DNA of 64,000 nt from Nitrospira sp. BO4 (GTDB lineage Bacteria; Nitrospirota; Nitrospiria; Nitrospirales; Nitrospiraceae), in the NCBI GenBank assembly GCA_030144965.1, contig JAMPUU010000017.1, positions 186,001-250,000 on the forward strand, read 5' to 3'. Under the pieces are notes generated by a model that ran no database searches, was not told the origin of the DNA, and worked only from the letters and a program-made list of their open reading frames with translations. Below are positions 26,955 to 35,906 of this stretch, in pieces. Positions within the stretch are counted from its first letter, which is position 1, and every line of letters begins with the position of its first letter. Made by a program: the position numbers and the translations under genes.

Positions 26955-27380
26955 ATGAAACGAGCAGGATCTGCAGTATGGCAAGGTGATTTGAAGACCG
27001 GCAAGGGCACCGTTTCCACGGAGAGCGGGGTCCTGTCACACACCCAGTACTCATTTTCCACACGGTTCGAGAACGGGAAAGGCACGAATCCCGAAGAACT
27101 CGTGGCCGCCGCTCATGCCGGGTGTTTTTCCATGGCGCTCTCGGCTCAGCTAGGCGAGGCCGGCTTGGCTCCGGATAAAGTGGAAACGACGGCTACCGTC
27201 ACGTTCGATAAGACGGAGGCAGGATGGACCGTGACCGGCGTGCATCTGAACGTGAAAGGCAAAGTACCCAAGGCCGATGAAGCGGCCTGGAACAAAGCCA
27301 CGCAAGCAGCCAAGGCCGGCTGTCCAATTTCTCGGCTGCTCAATACAACCATCACGATGGATGCCAAGTTGGAACGTTGA
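26955..27380 (+). CDS. osmC: OsmC family peroxiredoxin
   Basis: A 141-residue thiol peroxidase that reduces organic hydroperoxides. It opens with MKRAGSAVWQGDLKTGKGTV and has the family features NPEELVAAAHAGCFSMALSA (peroxidatic cysteine near residue 57) and AAKAGCPISRLLNTTITMDA (resolving cysteine near 124). The start at ATG 26955 follows GGGAG. Its stop overlaps the likely start of the next gene, a HAD hydrolase, by three bases, so they form one transcription unit that may continue into the sulfite dehydrogenase genes. Confidence 0.93.
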   Translation: MKRAGSAVWQGDLKTGKGTVSTESGVLSHTQYSFSTRFENGKGTNPEELVAAAHAGCFSMALSAQLGEAGLAPDKVETTATVTFDKTEAGWTVTGVHLNVKGKVPKADEAAWNKATQAAKAGCPISRLLNTTITMDAKLER

Positions 27381-28087
27381 GCATCGTGACCGCCCGCTCT
27401 GATTCCGATGTGTTGGCGTTCCTGTTCGACCTCGATGGAACGCTGGTGGACAGTGTGTATCAGCACGTGTTGGCCTGGAGAGAAGCCACACAGGCAGTCG
27501 GGATCGAATTACCCGTATGGCGCATCCATCGCCAGATCGGGATGAGCGGCGGGCTGATGCTCCATGCCTTGCTGCGTGAAACCGGCCGGCCTGTCTCACA
27601 AGAGGACGCGCAGCAGATCCAGCTGGTTCACCGGGAAGCTTTTGCCAGGCAAGCCGCGTCCCTTCGTGTCTTGCCCGGAACGCATGATCTCCTCGCAACG
27701 CTGACCCGCCATCGAGTTCCGCATGCCATAGCCACGAGCGGCCGCCTCGAGAACGCTCGCCACGCCCTTCGCCTCCTGAATCTTTCCGATGATGTGCCGG
27801 TGATCACGAGAGACGATGTCCGGTTCGCGAAACCCGATCCCGATCTTTTTCTTACGGCAGGGAAGCGGCTGCATGTACCGATGAGTCGGTGTATCATTGT
27901 GGGTGACAGCGTCTGGGATTTATTGGCCGCGCGACGCGCGTCTGCGTTGTCGGTGGGCCTTCTGTCGGGAGGATATGGCGAAGATGAGCTGGAGCGGGCT
28001 GGTGCGTACCGCGTGTATCAGGACCCAGCCGATCTCCTCAAGCATCTCGATGAGATCGGTCTCCGGTTGGCATCTGAGAAGCTATAA
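27377..28087 (+). CDS. HAD-superfamily hydrolase (phosphatase/phosphomutase type)
   Basis: A 236-residue protein with the HAD motifs: motif I FLFDLDGTLVDS near residue 15, motif II ATSGRLENARHAL near 115, motif III KPDPDLFL near 150, and motif IV IVGDSVWDLLAARRA near 172. The helical cap between motifs I and II places it in the β-phosphoglucomutase/phosphoglycolate phosphatase group, so the substrate is probably a small phosphorylated metabolite. The proposed start is TTG 27377, overlapping the osmC stop; GTG 27386 in the same frame is nearly as good. It is followed after 57 bases by a SoxC-like gene. Confidence 0.85.
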   Translation: MSIVTARSDSDVLAFLFDLDGTLVDSVYQHVLAWREATQAVGIELPVWRIHRQIGMSGGLMLHALLRETGRPVSQEDAQQIQLVHREAFARQAASLRVLPGTHDLLATLTRHRVPHAIATSGRLENARHALRLLNLSDDVPVITRDDVRFAKPDPDLFLTAGKRLHVPMSRCIIVGDSVWDLLAARRASALSVGLLSGGYGEDELERAGAYRVYQDPADLLKHLDEIGLRLASEKL

Positions 28088-28144
28088 GCGTATAACGATC
28101 CGGCAGAGCCGTTGGAACCTGGACGGACAGCGGAGCCATCCTTG

Positions 28145-29404
28145 ATGGGCAAGGAAGCGCGGGGTGACAACGAGACATCGCATCACGCACCGACTTCTTC
28201 ATCGTTGACACGGCGTCAGCTGCTGGTCGGTGGCGCGTCGTTCCTGGCGATCAACGCGTCGTCGTCGCTATCCGGCGCCCAAGCTGACGAGCGAAGTGAA
28301 GCGATCGATCCCATGCGCGTGCCGGGAGTCGTACCTCGCCCCTATGGGGAGCGTTCGCCTTTCGAAAGACAGACACGATCGATCACCGCTACCTCATCGA
28401 CCACTCCGCTCCAAGACTTGCAAGGAATCATCACCCCTTCCTCCCTCCACTTTGAACGGCACCATAACGGTGTACCCGCGATCGACCCGGCCCGCCATCG
28501 TTTGCTGATACATGGTCTGGTGGATCGTCCCATGATCTTCACCATGGAGGAGCTCATGCGCTTCCCGTCCGCGTCGCGCATAGCCTTCGTGGAATGTTCG
28601 GGAAACAGTCGGGACGGGTGGGACGAGGCGCAAGATGCAACCGCGCAGGCCCTGCATGGTCTCACCAGCACCAGCGAATGGACCGGTGTCAAACTCGTTA
28701 CATTGCTGGAAGCGGCGCGCGCGCAGCCGGAAGCAACTTGGATGTTGGCTGAGGGGGGCGATGCGGCTGCATTGGCGCGCAGTGTGCCGCTCACAGACGA
28801 TGTCCTGAACGAAGCGATTGTCTGCTATGGCCAGAACGGCGAAGCCTTGAGGCCGGAACAGGGATATCCCCTGCGGCTGCTCTTGCCCGGCTTCGAGGGC
28901 AACATTAACGTGAAATGGCTAAGACGATTGAAGCTGGCAACGGCCCCATTCATGACGAGATGGGAGACGGCGAAATACACGGATCTGATGCCGGATGGGA
29001 AAGCCTATCAATTCACCCTCTTTATGGACGCGAAGTCCGTGATCACGAAACCTTCCGGACAGCAACAACTTCACCCGGGCTTCCACGAAATCCAGGGACT
29101 GGCCTGGAGCGGGCGAGGATGCATCACGACAGTCGAGGTCAGTGTTGACGCAGGTAGGACCTGGCGAGCGGCACGACTACAAGAACCGGTGTTACCCAAG
29201 TGTCATACCCGCTTTCGTCTGCCATGGAGATGGGACGGTCAAGAGACCATTATTCAGAGTCGCTGTACCGACGACACGGGATATCATCAGCCCACCCGCG
29301 AATCGCTCATCAAGGTCCGTGGAATCCAGTCGAGCTACCATTACAACGGAATTCAGAGCTGGAAGGTCGAACGGAGCGGGGCAGTGAAGAACGTCTATGC
29401 ATAA
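28145..29404 (+). CDS. SoxC-like sulfite dehydrogenase, molybdenum subunit, Tat-exported
   Basis: A 419-residue molybdopterin oxidoreductase of the sulfite oxidase family. A twin-arginine signal is seen at residues 21-44 (LTRRQLLVGGASFLAINA). The molybdenum-ligand cysteine is Cys151 in FVECSGNSRDGW; ECSGN is the SoxC form of the motif. Later segments YPLRLLLPGFEGNINVKWLR and the C-terminal dimerisation domain (VSVDAGRTWRAARL, RFRLPWRWDG) are present. ATG 28145 has GGAG upstream and places the Tat motif correctly; TTG 28112 is less likely. The cytochrome c gene that follows overlaps it by eight bases, as in SoxCD pairs. Whether it oxidises free sulfite or a protein-bound sulfur cannot be told; no soxXYZAB genes are seen here. 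Confidence 0.9.
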   Translation: MGKEARGDNETSHHAPTSSSLTRRQLLVGGASFLAINASSSLSGAQADERSEAIDPMRVPGVVPRPYGERSPFERQTRSITATSSTTPLQDLQGIITPSSLHFERHHNGVPAIDPARHRLLIHGLVDRPMIFTMEELMRFPSASRIAFVECSGNSRDGWDEAQDATAQALHGLTSTSEWTGVKLVTLLEAARAQPEATWMLAEGGDAAALARSVPLTDDVLNEAIVCYGQNGEALRPEQGYPLRLLLPGFEGNINVKWLRRLKLATAPFMTRWETAKYTDLMPDGKAYQFTLFMDAKSVITKPSGQQQLHPGFHEIQGLAWSGRGCITTVEVSVDAGRTWRAARLQEPVLPKCHTRFRLPWRWDGQETIIQSRCTDDTGYHQPTRESLIKVRGIQSSYHYNGIQSWKVERSGAVKNVYA

Positions 29405-29951
29405 ATCTCTGCCGGTCTTTTCTGCCGTCTTCATGGGTTTCGCGTTCTTAATCACACCGGCGGTCTGGTCGGCTGACCAAGAAGAGGCGCCGCTTGGATT
29501 GGGTCGCTCCGCGACGGACAAGGACATCCAGCCATGGAATATCGATATTTCGCCGGACGGACAAGGCTTGCCCCCGGGACAGGGCTCAGTCAAACAGGGA
29601 GCGCAGATCTATGCGATGAAATGCGCCGGTTGCCACGGTCCGACGGGAAGAGAGGGACCACATGATACGTTGGTCGGTGGCCACGGAAGTTTGCAGACCG
29701 CCAAGCCCCGCAAGACCATCGGCAGCTATTGGCCCTATGCGACAACGGTCTACGACTATCTCCGTCGTGCGATGCCGTTCACCGCGCCGCAATCACTGAC
29801 TCCTGATGAACTCTATGCGCTCGTCGCCTGGCTCCTGCACCAAAACGGGATTGTCGGTGAGGATTCGATCCTCGACGCCCGCAATCTTCCAAGAATCGAC
29901 ATGCCGAACCGAAACGGGTTCATTCCCGATCCTAGGCCGGATGTGCCCTAA
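29397..29951 (+). CDS. Exported c-type cytochrome, SoxD-like electron acceptor of the sulfite dehydrogenase
   Basis: A 184-residue periplasmic cytochrome with a signal peptide (MHKSLPVFSAVFMGFAFLIT, cleavage near VWSA). Heme is bound by CAGCH at residues 76-80, and the likely sixth ligand is Met126 in RRAMPFTAP. The segment LTPDELYALVAWLLHQNGIV is the typical C-terminal helix of a class I cytochrome c. The gene overlaps the SoxC-like gene by eight bases, indicating translational coupling and a two-subunit molybdenum-heme complex that passes electrons from sulfite to the respiratory chain. It is shorter than true SoxD, which has two hemes. Confidence 0.88.
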   Translation: MHKSLPVFSAVFMGFAFLITPAVWSADQEEAPLGLGRSATDKDIQPWNIDISPDGQGLPPGQGSVKQGAQIYAMKCAGCHGPTGREGPHDTLVGGHGSLQTAKPRKTIGSYWPYATTVYDYLRRAMPFTAPQSLTPDELYALVAWLLHQNGIVGEDSILDARNLPRIDMPNRNGFIPDPRPDVP

Positions 29952-29965
29952 ATCAGGCCAGACTC

Positions 29966-30002
29966 GTTGACGCACATGTATCTGCACATGCAATGTGTCA
30001 AC
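29966..30002. terminator. Hairpin downstream of the cytochrome c gene
   Basis: GTTGACGCACAT (29966-29977) can pair with ATGTGTCAAC (29993-30002) with one bulged base; a shorter inner repeat CACATG occurs on both sides. It lies 15 bases after the stop of the cytochrome gene. There is no U-tract, so it may be a terminator or an mRNA-stabilising structure. Confidence 0.4.
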
Positions 30003-30115
30003 AGACTCAGACGTCGATGGCTCGTCAGTATGGCGAGGCTCCCCATGATGTATCCGTGTGTTTCCATGACAGCGGCGGTCACGGCCGATTCCACTGGATC
30101 TTAACAGTGTCATCC

Positions 30116-30835
30116 ATGCCACGACTCAAGAACAAAGTCGCCATCGTCACGGGGAGTAGCAGCGGAATTGGAAAGGCGATTGCCCTGCGGTTCGGTCAGG
30201 AGGGAGCAAAGGTGGTCGTCGCCGCAAGACGGTTCTCATTGTGTGAGCAGACCGTTTCGCACATCCGGAAGCAGGGTGGGGAAGCATGGCCGATCCAGAC
30301 TGATGTGGCCGATGAGCAACAGGTCGAGCGATTGATGGACGACACGGTGACCCGTTACGGCCGGATCGATATTCTCGTCAACAATGCCGGTATCGGAGGG
30401 GGGAGTCGCTTAGCTGAGACGAGTACCCAGGCATTCGATACGGTCATGAACGTCAACCTGCGAGGCACATTTTTTTGCTGTCGAGCGGGCTTCCGCCACA
30501 TGAAGCAGCAGGGCGGCGGTGTCATTATCAACATGTCGAGTGTGGCCGGAGTGCAAGCGTGGGAAGGCACGGGGACCTACAGCGCTTCAAAACATGGGAT
30601 CATGGCGCTCACCAAATCATTGGCCGACGAAGGTCGTGCCCACCACATCAAAGTCAGCGCCATCTGTCCCGGGGCCGTGGCGGACGAGTTGGTGAACGCG
30701 TCTCCTGAGGACATCGAGTGCAGCGAAAAGATCGATCCATTCGACGTCGCGGAAGCGGCGGTCTATCTCTCAACGCTCGGCAAATATGCAGTGATTCACC
30801 AGATTATCATCGATCGGTGGGGAGCTGAATGGTAA
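30116..30835 (+). CDS. Short-chain dehydrogenase/reductase (SDR)
   Basis: A 239-residue classical SDR. The cofactor motif is VAIVTGSSSGIGKAIALRFG (TGxxxGxG near residues 12-19), with NNAGIGG near 88. The catalytic Ser-Tyr-Lys set is present in INMSSVAG near 138 and TYSASKHG near 153-157. An Arg pair after the second β-strand (VVAARRF) suggests NADP(H) preference. The start at ATG 30116 (MPRLKNKVAIV) is where the fold begins; the open frame to 29993 is unlikely. Substrate unknown; it is probably a separate unit from the sulfite dehydrogenase genes. Confidence 0.9.
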   Translation: MPRLKNKVAIVTGSSSGIGKAIALRFGQEGAKVVVAARRFSLCEQTVSHIRKQGGEAWPIQTDVADEQQVERLMDDTVTRYGRIDILVNNAGIGGGSRLAETSTQAFDTVMNVNLRGTFFCCRAGFRHMKQQGGGVIINMSSVAGVQAWEGTGTYSASKHGIMALTKSLADEGRAHHIKVSAICPGAVADELVNASPEDIECSEKIDPFDVAEAAVYLSTLGKYAVIHQIIIDRWGAEW

Positions 30836-30927
30836 TGCGCCTGGTTCAGTGGCGGTAGCTGTGGGCCCACGCTTGCGCGATGAGCCCGTCAAGAGAGCGG
30901 TAGGTACGAATCGTATTCGTCAGGCCG

Positions 30928-31413
30928 TTACAAATATACTTTCTTAGCGTCATCTTTTCGTCGGCGGAGATTCGTTCCGATACGAGTGCGTTCACTCTCG
31001 TAGCCGACAGCGGTGAAATAGAGGGCACGATCGAAGAATTGATTGAGGAGATGCATCAGTTCCAGCTCTCCATGTAGTTCCATGGCGCTTTCGGACAACC
31101 CTTCCCGCTGGACAAAGGCGCACATGTGCTCCTTGGTGGCGGTGATGGCCCAGAGAAAGTGGCTGTAGGCCACGCCTTGTCCCGCACGCCGCGCGCCCAG
31201 CTCCGTATAGCGCCGTTCGATTTCGGCCTCGGTCATGTCCATCAACCAGTTGTTCAGGTTCTGATAGATTTCACGAGTCCGGGCTCGGAGTTCGTCCGGC
31301 GGGACTTTGTGGAGATCGCTGCAGCGAGGAGAGTTCCAGACCTTTTCACTGAGCTCACGGGAAAGCTGTTCAGAGTTCTTCTCGATGAGCCGCACCAACC
31401 GGCCAGCCATCAT
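30928..31413 (-). CDS. RsbRD N-terminal-domain-like helical protein
   Basis: A 161-residue all-helical protein. The first part resembles the N-terminal domain of RsbRD-type stressosome/RsbT co-antagonist proteins: RLIEKNSEQLSRELSEKVWN, RTREIYQNLNNWLMDMTEAE and GVAYSHFLWAITATKEHMCA. No STAS domain follows, so it is not a complete RsbR. Start ATG 31413 follows GGAGGTG at ideal spacing; ATG 31410 is a close alternative. The tail is basic (SERTRIGTNLRRRKDDAKKV). A sensory role is suggested by the family but not shown. Confidence 0.65.
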   Translation of the reverse strand: MMAGRLVRLIEKNSEQLSRELSEKVWNSPRCSDLHKVPPDELRARTREIYQNLNNWLMDMTEAEIERRYTELGARRAGQGVAYSHFLWAITATKEHMCAFVQREGLSESAMELHGELELMHLLNQFFDRALYFTAVGYESERTRIGTNLRRRKDDAKKVYL

Positions 31414-31746
31414 AGCGCACCTCCATACATACAAAAGGTTATGTAACGGAATGTATGCTCCCCATAGTGGGCAAACGTTACCCGATTGGTGGCCTTAACG
31501 TCAATGACACGTTTGTCGGGGCGGCGGTGCCGGAAGTGCCATATCACCATTGAAACTCAGCGCTGAGGGAAGCGCCGGCTTCGGTTTCAATGAGTAGGCC
31601 GACACAGATGCAAAAGGCTCCGTTCCGCATATTGAGAGGGATGCACCCGTCACCTTGAACTTGCTCCATCCATTTGTTATTCTTCGCCGACTCTTCGTCG
31701 TCAACGTATCCATTTCATATCACATACGATTCTAAGGAGCATACAC
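31414..31746. other. Intergenic region upstream of purH with a long inverted repeat
   Basis: These 333 bases hold no convincing gene. Perfect nine-base arms CATTGAAAC (31548-31556) and GTTTCAATG (31584-31592) enclose 27 bases that themselves contain the palindrome CAGCGCTG and GAAGC-N3-GGCTTC. The whole could form a branched RNA hairpin or serve as an operator. It does not match the ZTP riboswitch often found near purH. Ribosome binding site AAGGAG precedes ATG 31747. Confidence 0.55.
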
Positions 31747-33300
31747 ATGGCCGGCATCAAGCGGGCGCTGATCAGCGTTTCGGATAAGACCGGAGTCATC
31801 GACCTGGCCAAGGCACTTGAAGCGCTTGGCGCGGAGATTTTGTCCACCGGGGGTACGGCGAAAGCGCTGCGCGACGCCGGAGTCAAGGTGACGGATGTCG
31901 CCGCCTATACCGGTTCTCCAGAAATTCTTGATGGCCGGGTCAAGACATTACATCCGAAGATTCATGGAGGCTTGCTGGGCCGGCGCTCGCTCCCGGCGCA
32001 TATCGAGCAGATGACCCAACATGGAATCGGCCCCATCGATGTCGTCGTCGTGAATCTCTACCCCTTTGAAGCAACGATTGCCAAACCTGATTGCCGCTTC
32101 GAGGATGCCATCGAAAACATCGACATCGGCGGACCTTCGATGTTGCGATCCGCGGCCAAGAACCATGAGGATGTGCTGGTGGTCGTCGATCCGTCGGATT
32201 ATTCGCGAGTGTTGGATGCCGTAAAAGGGAATATGGTTACACAGGCGCTTCGCCAAGAGCTGGCGATGAAGGTCTTTCAACACACGGCGCGTTATGACGG
32301 ACTGATCGCCGGATATTTGGAGAAACAGGTCCGGAGCGGAGAGGTCAAGTTCCCGAAAGTGTTGTCGCTGCAGTTCGAATTGGCGGAGACGCTGCGTTAC
32401 GGAGAGAACCCTCACCAGCAAGGCGCCTTCTACCGTGAGTTGACGGGCAAAGAACCATCGGTCTCGCGAGGCGAGATTCTGCATGGGAAAGCGATGTCCT
32501 ACAATAACTTTCTCGACGCCAACTCCGCGCTCGAGTTGGTCAAGGAGTATGACGAGACGGCCGTTGCCATCATCAAGCACAACAATCCGTGCGGCGCGGC
32601 GCTCGGGACAACGCCGGTGGAAGCCTACGTCAAGGCGAGGGAAACCGATCCGGTATCGGCCTTCGGCGGTGTGATTGCGTTCAACCGGCAGGTCGATCTG
32701 GCGGCGGCAAAGGAAATTACCTCCACGTTTGTTGAGGTCGTCATTGCCCCCGGGTTTGCCGAAGATGCGTTGGCTGAACTCAAGCGAAAAAAAGACCTAC
32801 GCCTGTTGGACGTGGGATCCTTGACGAAGGTGAAACAGGAAGGGTTCGACCTGAAGAAGCTTGTCGGAGGACTGATCGTGCAAGATCGCGACCTCGGTGT
32901 CCTGACCGACCTTCGCGCGCTAGCCGTGCCGACGATTCGGAAACCCACGGATGAAGAATATGCCGCCTGTGCGTTTGCCTGGAAGGTCTGCAAACACGTC
33001 AAGTCCAACGCCATCATCTATGCCAAGCCGGGCCAGACCGTTGGAATCGGAGCGGGACAGATGAGCCGGGTGGATTCCGTGAAGCTGGCGGCGATGAAAG
33101 CGCAAATGCCGGTGAAGGGGTGTGTCATGGCCTCGGACGCATTCTTTCCGTTCCGTGACGGTCTTGACGCCGCTGCAGAAGTCGGCATTACGGCCGTGAT
33201 TCAACCCGGCGGGTCAATCAGAGACGCCGAAGTGGTGAAGGCTGCCGATGAGCATGGAATGGCGATGATTCTGACGGGGATGCGCCATTTCCGCCATTGA
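31747..33300 (+). CDS. purH: Bifunctional AICAR transformylase / IMP cyclohydrolase
   Basis: A 517-residue enzyme for the last two steps of IMP synthesis. The N-terminal cyclohydrolase part has [37 protein letters not shown] and [16 protein letters not shown], then [17 protein letters not shown]. The C-terminal transformylase part has [30 protein letters not shown], and the terminal [20 protein letters not shown] with [11 protein letters not shown]. Length and motifs are complete. ATG 31747 follows AAGGAG. purD lies 190 bases downstream on the same strand, separated by a repeat element. Confidence 0.97.
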   Translation: MAGIKRALISVSDKTGVIDLAKALEALGAEILSTGGTAKALRDAGVKVTDVAAYTGSPEILDGRVKTLHPKIHGGLLGRRSLPAHIEQMTQHGIGPIDVVVVNLYPFEATIAKPDCRFEDAIENIDIGGPSMLRSAAKNHEDVLVVVDPSDYSRVLDAVKGNMVTQALRQELAMKVFQHTARYDGLIAGYLEKQVRSGEVKFPKVLSLQFELAETLRYGENPHQQGAFYRELTGKEPSVSRGEILHGKAMSYNNFLDANSALELVKEYDETAVAIIKHNNPCGAALGTTPVEAYVKARETDPVSAFGGVIAFNRQVDLAAAKEITSTFVEVVIAPGFAEDALAELKRKKDLRLLDVGSLTKVKQEGFDLKKLVGGLIVQDRDLGVLTDLRALAVPTIRKPTDEEYAACAFAWKVCKHVKSNAIIYAKPGQTVGIGAGQMSRVDSVKLAAMKAQMPVKGCVMASDAFFPFRDGLDAAAEVGITAVIQPGGSIRDAEVVKAADEHGMAMILTGMRHFRH

Positions 33301-33302
33301 TC

Positions 33303-33422
33303 GGATGCTGAAACAGGTCTCTCGCGGCGTTCTCGGTCGTTCGTCCACCTCACCGTACACGAAACGTACGCCTCGGTGTCCGAGCTTCCTGCAGCCTTGC
33401 GACAGACCCTTTTGATCTGCCG
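33303..33422. repeat. Degenerate palindromic intergenic repeat (Nitrospira-type), copy 1
   Basis: The stretch begins GGATGCTGAAACAGGTC and ends CCCTTTTGATCTGCC, weakly complementary. Internal landmarks are GGCGTTCTC, CACCGTAC, GTACGCCTC and GCAGCCTTGC. Read in the same sense they recur in order in the reverse complement of the element at 48526-48687 (CGTTCTC, CAACGTAC, GTGCGC, GCGGCCTTGC, CCTTTTTGA). It fills the purH-purD gap. The similarity was found by eye and is partial. Confidence 0.5.
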
Positions 33423-33491
33423 CAAACAGTAGTCGAAGATCCAGATCCTTTGCAGATAACCCACGGAATTGTCGGCTTGTCATAATTCCAC

Positions 33492-34763
33492 ATGAAGATT
33501 CTTGTAGTCGGCAGCGGAGGGCGCGAGCACGCGATCGTATGGAAGCTTGCGCAGAGTCCGCGAAAGCCTATCCTCTATTGCGCCCCAGGCAACGCGGGTA
33601 TTGCCTCATTGGCGACATGCGTTCCCCTTAAGTCGGATGACATTGCCGGACTGAAAGACTTCGCACTTCACGAGCACATCGATCTGACGGTGGTCGGACC
33701 TGAAGTGCCGCTTGCGCTGGGCATGACCGACACCTTCCGCAAAGCCAAGCTCAGGATTTTCGGGCCGACCAGGAACGCGGCGCGCTTGGAGGCCAGCAAG
33801 ATCTTTTCCAAAGATGTCATGGCGCAAGCCAAGATCCGAACGGCACAGGCCAAGAGTTTTGAGAAGGTCGCAGACGCGCTGGCTTATGTCGACCAGCACG
33901 AATTGCCGGTCGTGATCAAGGCAGACGGGTTGGCTCAAGGGAAAGGGGTCATCATCGCGACGACCCACGAACAGGCTCGGCATGCGATCGTGGATTCGAT
34001 GGAAAAGGCCGTCTTCGGCCAAGCCGGGAAGAACGTGCTGATCGAACAGTTTCTCGACGGGGAAGAACTGACGATCATGGCGTTTACGGACGGCAAGACG
34101 GTGGTGCCGATGCCGCCTGCGCAGGATCATAAGCGGGTCGGTGATGGCGATACCGGCTTGAACACCGGTGGTATGGGCGCATACTGCCCTGCGCCGCTTG
34201 GAACTGCCGAACTTCAAGATCGTGTTACTCGCGAAGTCTTGCAGCCGATGGTGGATGCCATGGCGCGTCTCGGTTCACCATTCCAGGGGGTTCTCTATGC
34301 GGGACTCATGGTGGTCAAGGGAACGCCGTACGTGCTGGAATTCAATGCTCGTATGGGCGATCCGGAAACACAGGTGGTGCTGCCCCTGCTTAAAACGGAT
34401 CTCCTCGAGGTCATCGAGGCTGTGGTCGAACATCGTCTTGACCAGCTCACGGTTGATTGGCATCCGGATGCGGCTGTCTGTGTCGTGATGGCGGCCGGAG
34501 GATATCCCGGCTCTTACCGACAAGGCACCCCAATCAGCGGCCTATCGTCGGCGGCTTCTTCGGAAAACTCTATGGTTTTTCATGCGGGAACAGCTCGACA
34601 AGAAAACGACATCGTGGCGACTGGAGGCCGTGTGCTCGGCGTTCTCGGTCGGGGATTGACCTTATCCGAAGCGCAACGCAATGCCTATCGAGTCGTCGGA
34701 ACGATCTCCTTCGAAGGATGCCACTTTCGCACGGACATCGCGTACCGTGCGCTCAAGGCCTAG
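33492..34763 (+). CDS. purD: Phosphoribosylamine-glycine ligase (GAR synthetase)
   Basis: A 423-residue ATP-grasp enzyme for the second step of purine synthesis. The N-terminus MKILVVGSGGREHAIVWKLA is the classic PurD opening. Later motifs are IFGPTRNAARLEASKIFSKD, VIKADGLAQGKGVIIA, NVLIEQFLDGEELTIMAFTD, DTGLNTGGMGAYCPAP and FNARMGDPETQVVLPLL. The length is normal. Together with purH it places purine synthesis here. No Shine-Dalgarno sequence stands out before ATG 33492. Confidence 0.97.
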   Translation: MKILVVGSGGREHAIVWKLAQSPRKPILYCAPGNAGIASLATCVPLKSDDIAGLKDFALHEHIDLTVVGPEVPLALGMTDTFRKAKLRIFGPTRNAARLEASKIFSKDVMAQAKIRTAQAKSFEKVADALAYVDQHELPVVIKADGLAQGKGVIIATTHEQARHAIVDSMEKAVFGQAGKNVLIEQFLDGEELTIMAFTDGKTVVPMPPAQDHKRVGDGDTGLNTGGMGAYCPAPLGTAELQDRVTREVLQPMVDAMARLGSPFQGVLYAGLMVVKGTPYVLEFNARMGDPETQVVLPLLKTDLLEVIEAVVEHRLDQLTVDWHPDAAVCVVMAAGGYPGSYRQGTPISGLSSAASSENSMVFHAGTARQENDIVATGGRVLGVLGRGLTLSEAQRNAYRVVGTISFEGCHFRTDIAYRALKA

Positions 34764-35039
34764 AACGGGTACCGTCAGCCATCTCAGCGAACCAGGATAC
34801 TAAATAGGTCGATCGCACTTGAAGGCGCGTCCGTGTTACCGGTGTTGTGCCATCTCAAGAGCGAAGTGTAGATCCAAACAGCCTGAGCCGATCTTCTTCG
34901 ATGAGAATTCAGCCTGATCTGCTAGAATGCCTTCACTCGACAGCCATCGGAGAACATGTTAGAGACAAGGCAGGAATTTCGTGAATCCGTCATGCGTGTC
35001 GACGACTTCCAATAAACAAAGAAAAGGGGAACTGAGAAT

Positions 35040-35483
35040 ATGGTAATAAGCAGTCATCCGATGAAGGTCCTCGGCACGGTCTGCGGTCTCGGCCTGATGC
35101 TGAGCCTGGTGGGATGCGACTATTGGCCCCCGGCGTTGCAGGCCCAGATCGAACAGTTGCGTTCTGAAATACAAACGCTCACGATGGAGAAAACGCAGCT
35201 TCAGGCGCAGGTCTCCGACTTTTCGAAAACCAGGCAGGAACTCCAGGGGCAGGTGGACGAACTAAGCCGGATGAATCGAGAGAAAATGTCCATGATCACC
35301 GGTCTGCAAAACCAGTTGGACGCAACGCGTGCGAGAGCATTGAAGGCGATGTCTCCTAAAACACCGACTCACAAGGCGACGGCAAAATCCACTGCGAAGC
35401 CGGCCGCCAAATCGGCAACCAAAACCACTCCAAAAACGACGGTCACCAAGAAACCAGCCTCGAAAACTGCCGGGGTCCGATAG
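35040..35483 (+). CDS. Small coiled-coil lipoprotein with a Lys/Ala/Thr-rich tail
   Basis: A 147-residue protein. The signal region MKVLGTVCGLGLMLSLVGC ends in a good lipobox (SLVGC), so it should be lipid-anchored. Residues 30-95 form a heptad-rich coiled coil (QAQIEQLRSEIQTLTMEKTQ). The last 45 residues are a low-complexity stretch of Lys, Ala, Thr and Pro, resembling histone-like or peptidoglycan-binding basic tails. ATG 35040 has AGGGG twelve bases upstream; ATG 35061 is an alternative nearer the signal. Small lipoproteins of this build often bridge outer membrane and cell wall, but the role here is not shown. Confidence 0.75.
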   Translation: MVISSHPMKVLGTVCGLGLMLSLVGCDYWPPALQAQIEQLRSEIQTLTMEKTQLQAQVSDFSKTRQELQGQVDELSRMNREKMSMITGLQNQLDATRARALKAMSPKTPTHKATAKSTAKPAAKSATKTTPKTTVTKKPASKTAGVR

Positions 35484-35500
35484 CCCGATCGCCGAACGCC

Positions 35501-35860
35501 TTACGAAGAGGAGGAGGGTGTCGTGCCTGAGGCACTTGTCGATGAACCGGTTGATGCCGGTGCCGGCGCCGCTGCAGGGGCGGGAGATGCGGCGGTCGAG
35601 GGAGTCGCCGCTGCAGATTCCTTCTTCTCTCCCGTGCTCGTTCCACCGGTTTCCCCACCGGCGCTCGATGGGGGCTTGAGTTTATCCGAATAGTCGGTGA
35701 CGTACCACCCACTCCCCTTAAACATGATCCCGGACGAAGAAATGAGTCGTCTGATCGCTTTTCCACACCGTTCACATGTCGAGAGCGGATCGTCCTTGAT
35801 GCTTTGTTTCACTTCAAAGCGATACGAGCAGCTGTCACACTGATATTCATAGATCGGCAC
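35501..35860 (-). CDS. FmdB-type zinc-ribbon protein
   Basis: A 119-residue protein with the FmdB/CxxC_CxxC_SSSS signature at its start: MPIYEYQCDSC then STCERCGKAI, giving Cys8, Cys11, Cys29 and Cys32 to bind zinc, and KGSGWYVTDYSDK following. The remaining 50 residues are a disordered, Ala/Ser/Pro/Thr-rich tail. FmdB was first described as a putative regulator of the amidase/formamidase operon; most members are uncharacterised. It converges with the lipoprotein gene, the stops being 17 bases apart. Confidence 0.88.
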   Translation of the reverse strand: MPIYEYQCDSCSYRFEVKQSIKDDPLSTCERCGKAIRRLISSSGIMFKGSGWYVTDYSDKLKPPSSAGGETGGTSTGEKKESAAATPSTAASPAPAAAPAPASTGSSTSASGTTPSSSS

Positions 35861-35906
35861 TTGTTCCCCCTAACTCTTTCCCATTCTTGGGACGAGCCGG
35901 CGCGGC

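Noticed and set aside
31460-31746. ZTP (pfl) riboswitch upstream of purH
   Set aside because: The conserved pseudoknot and CCGCCUGGGC-type segment of this class were not found.
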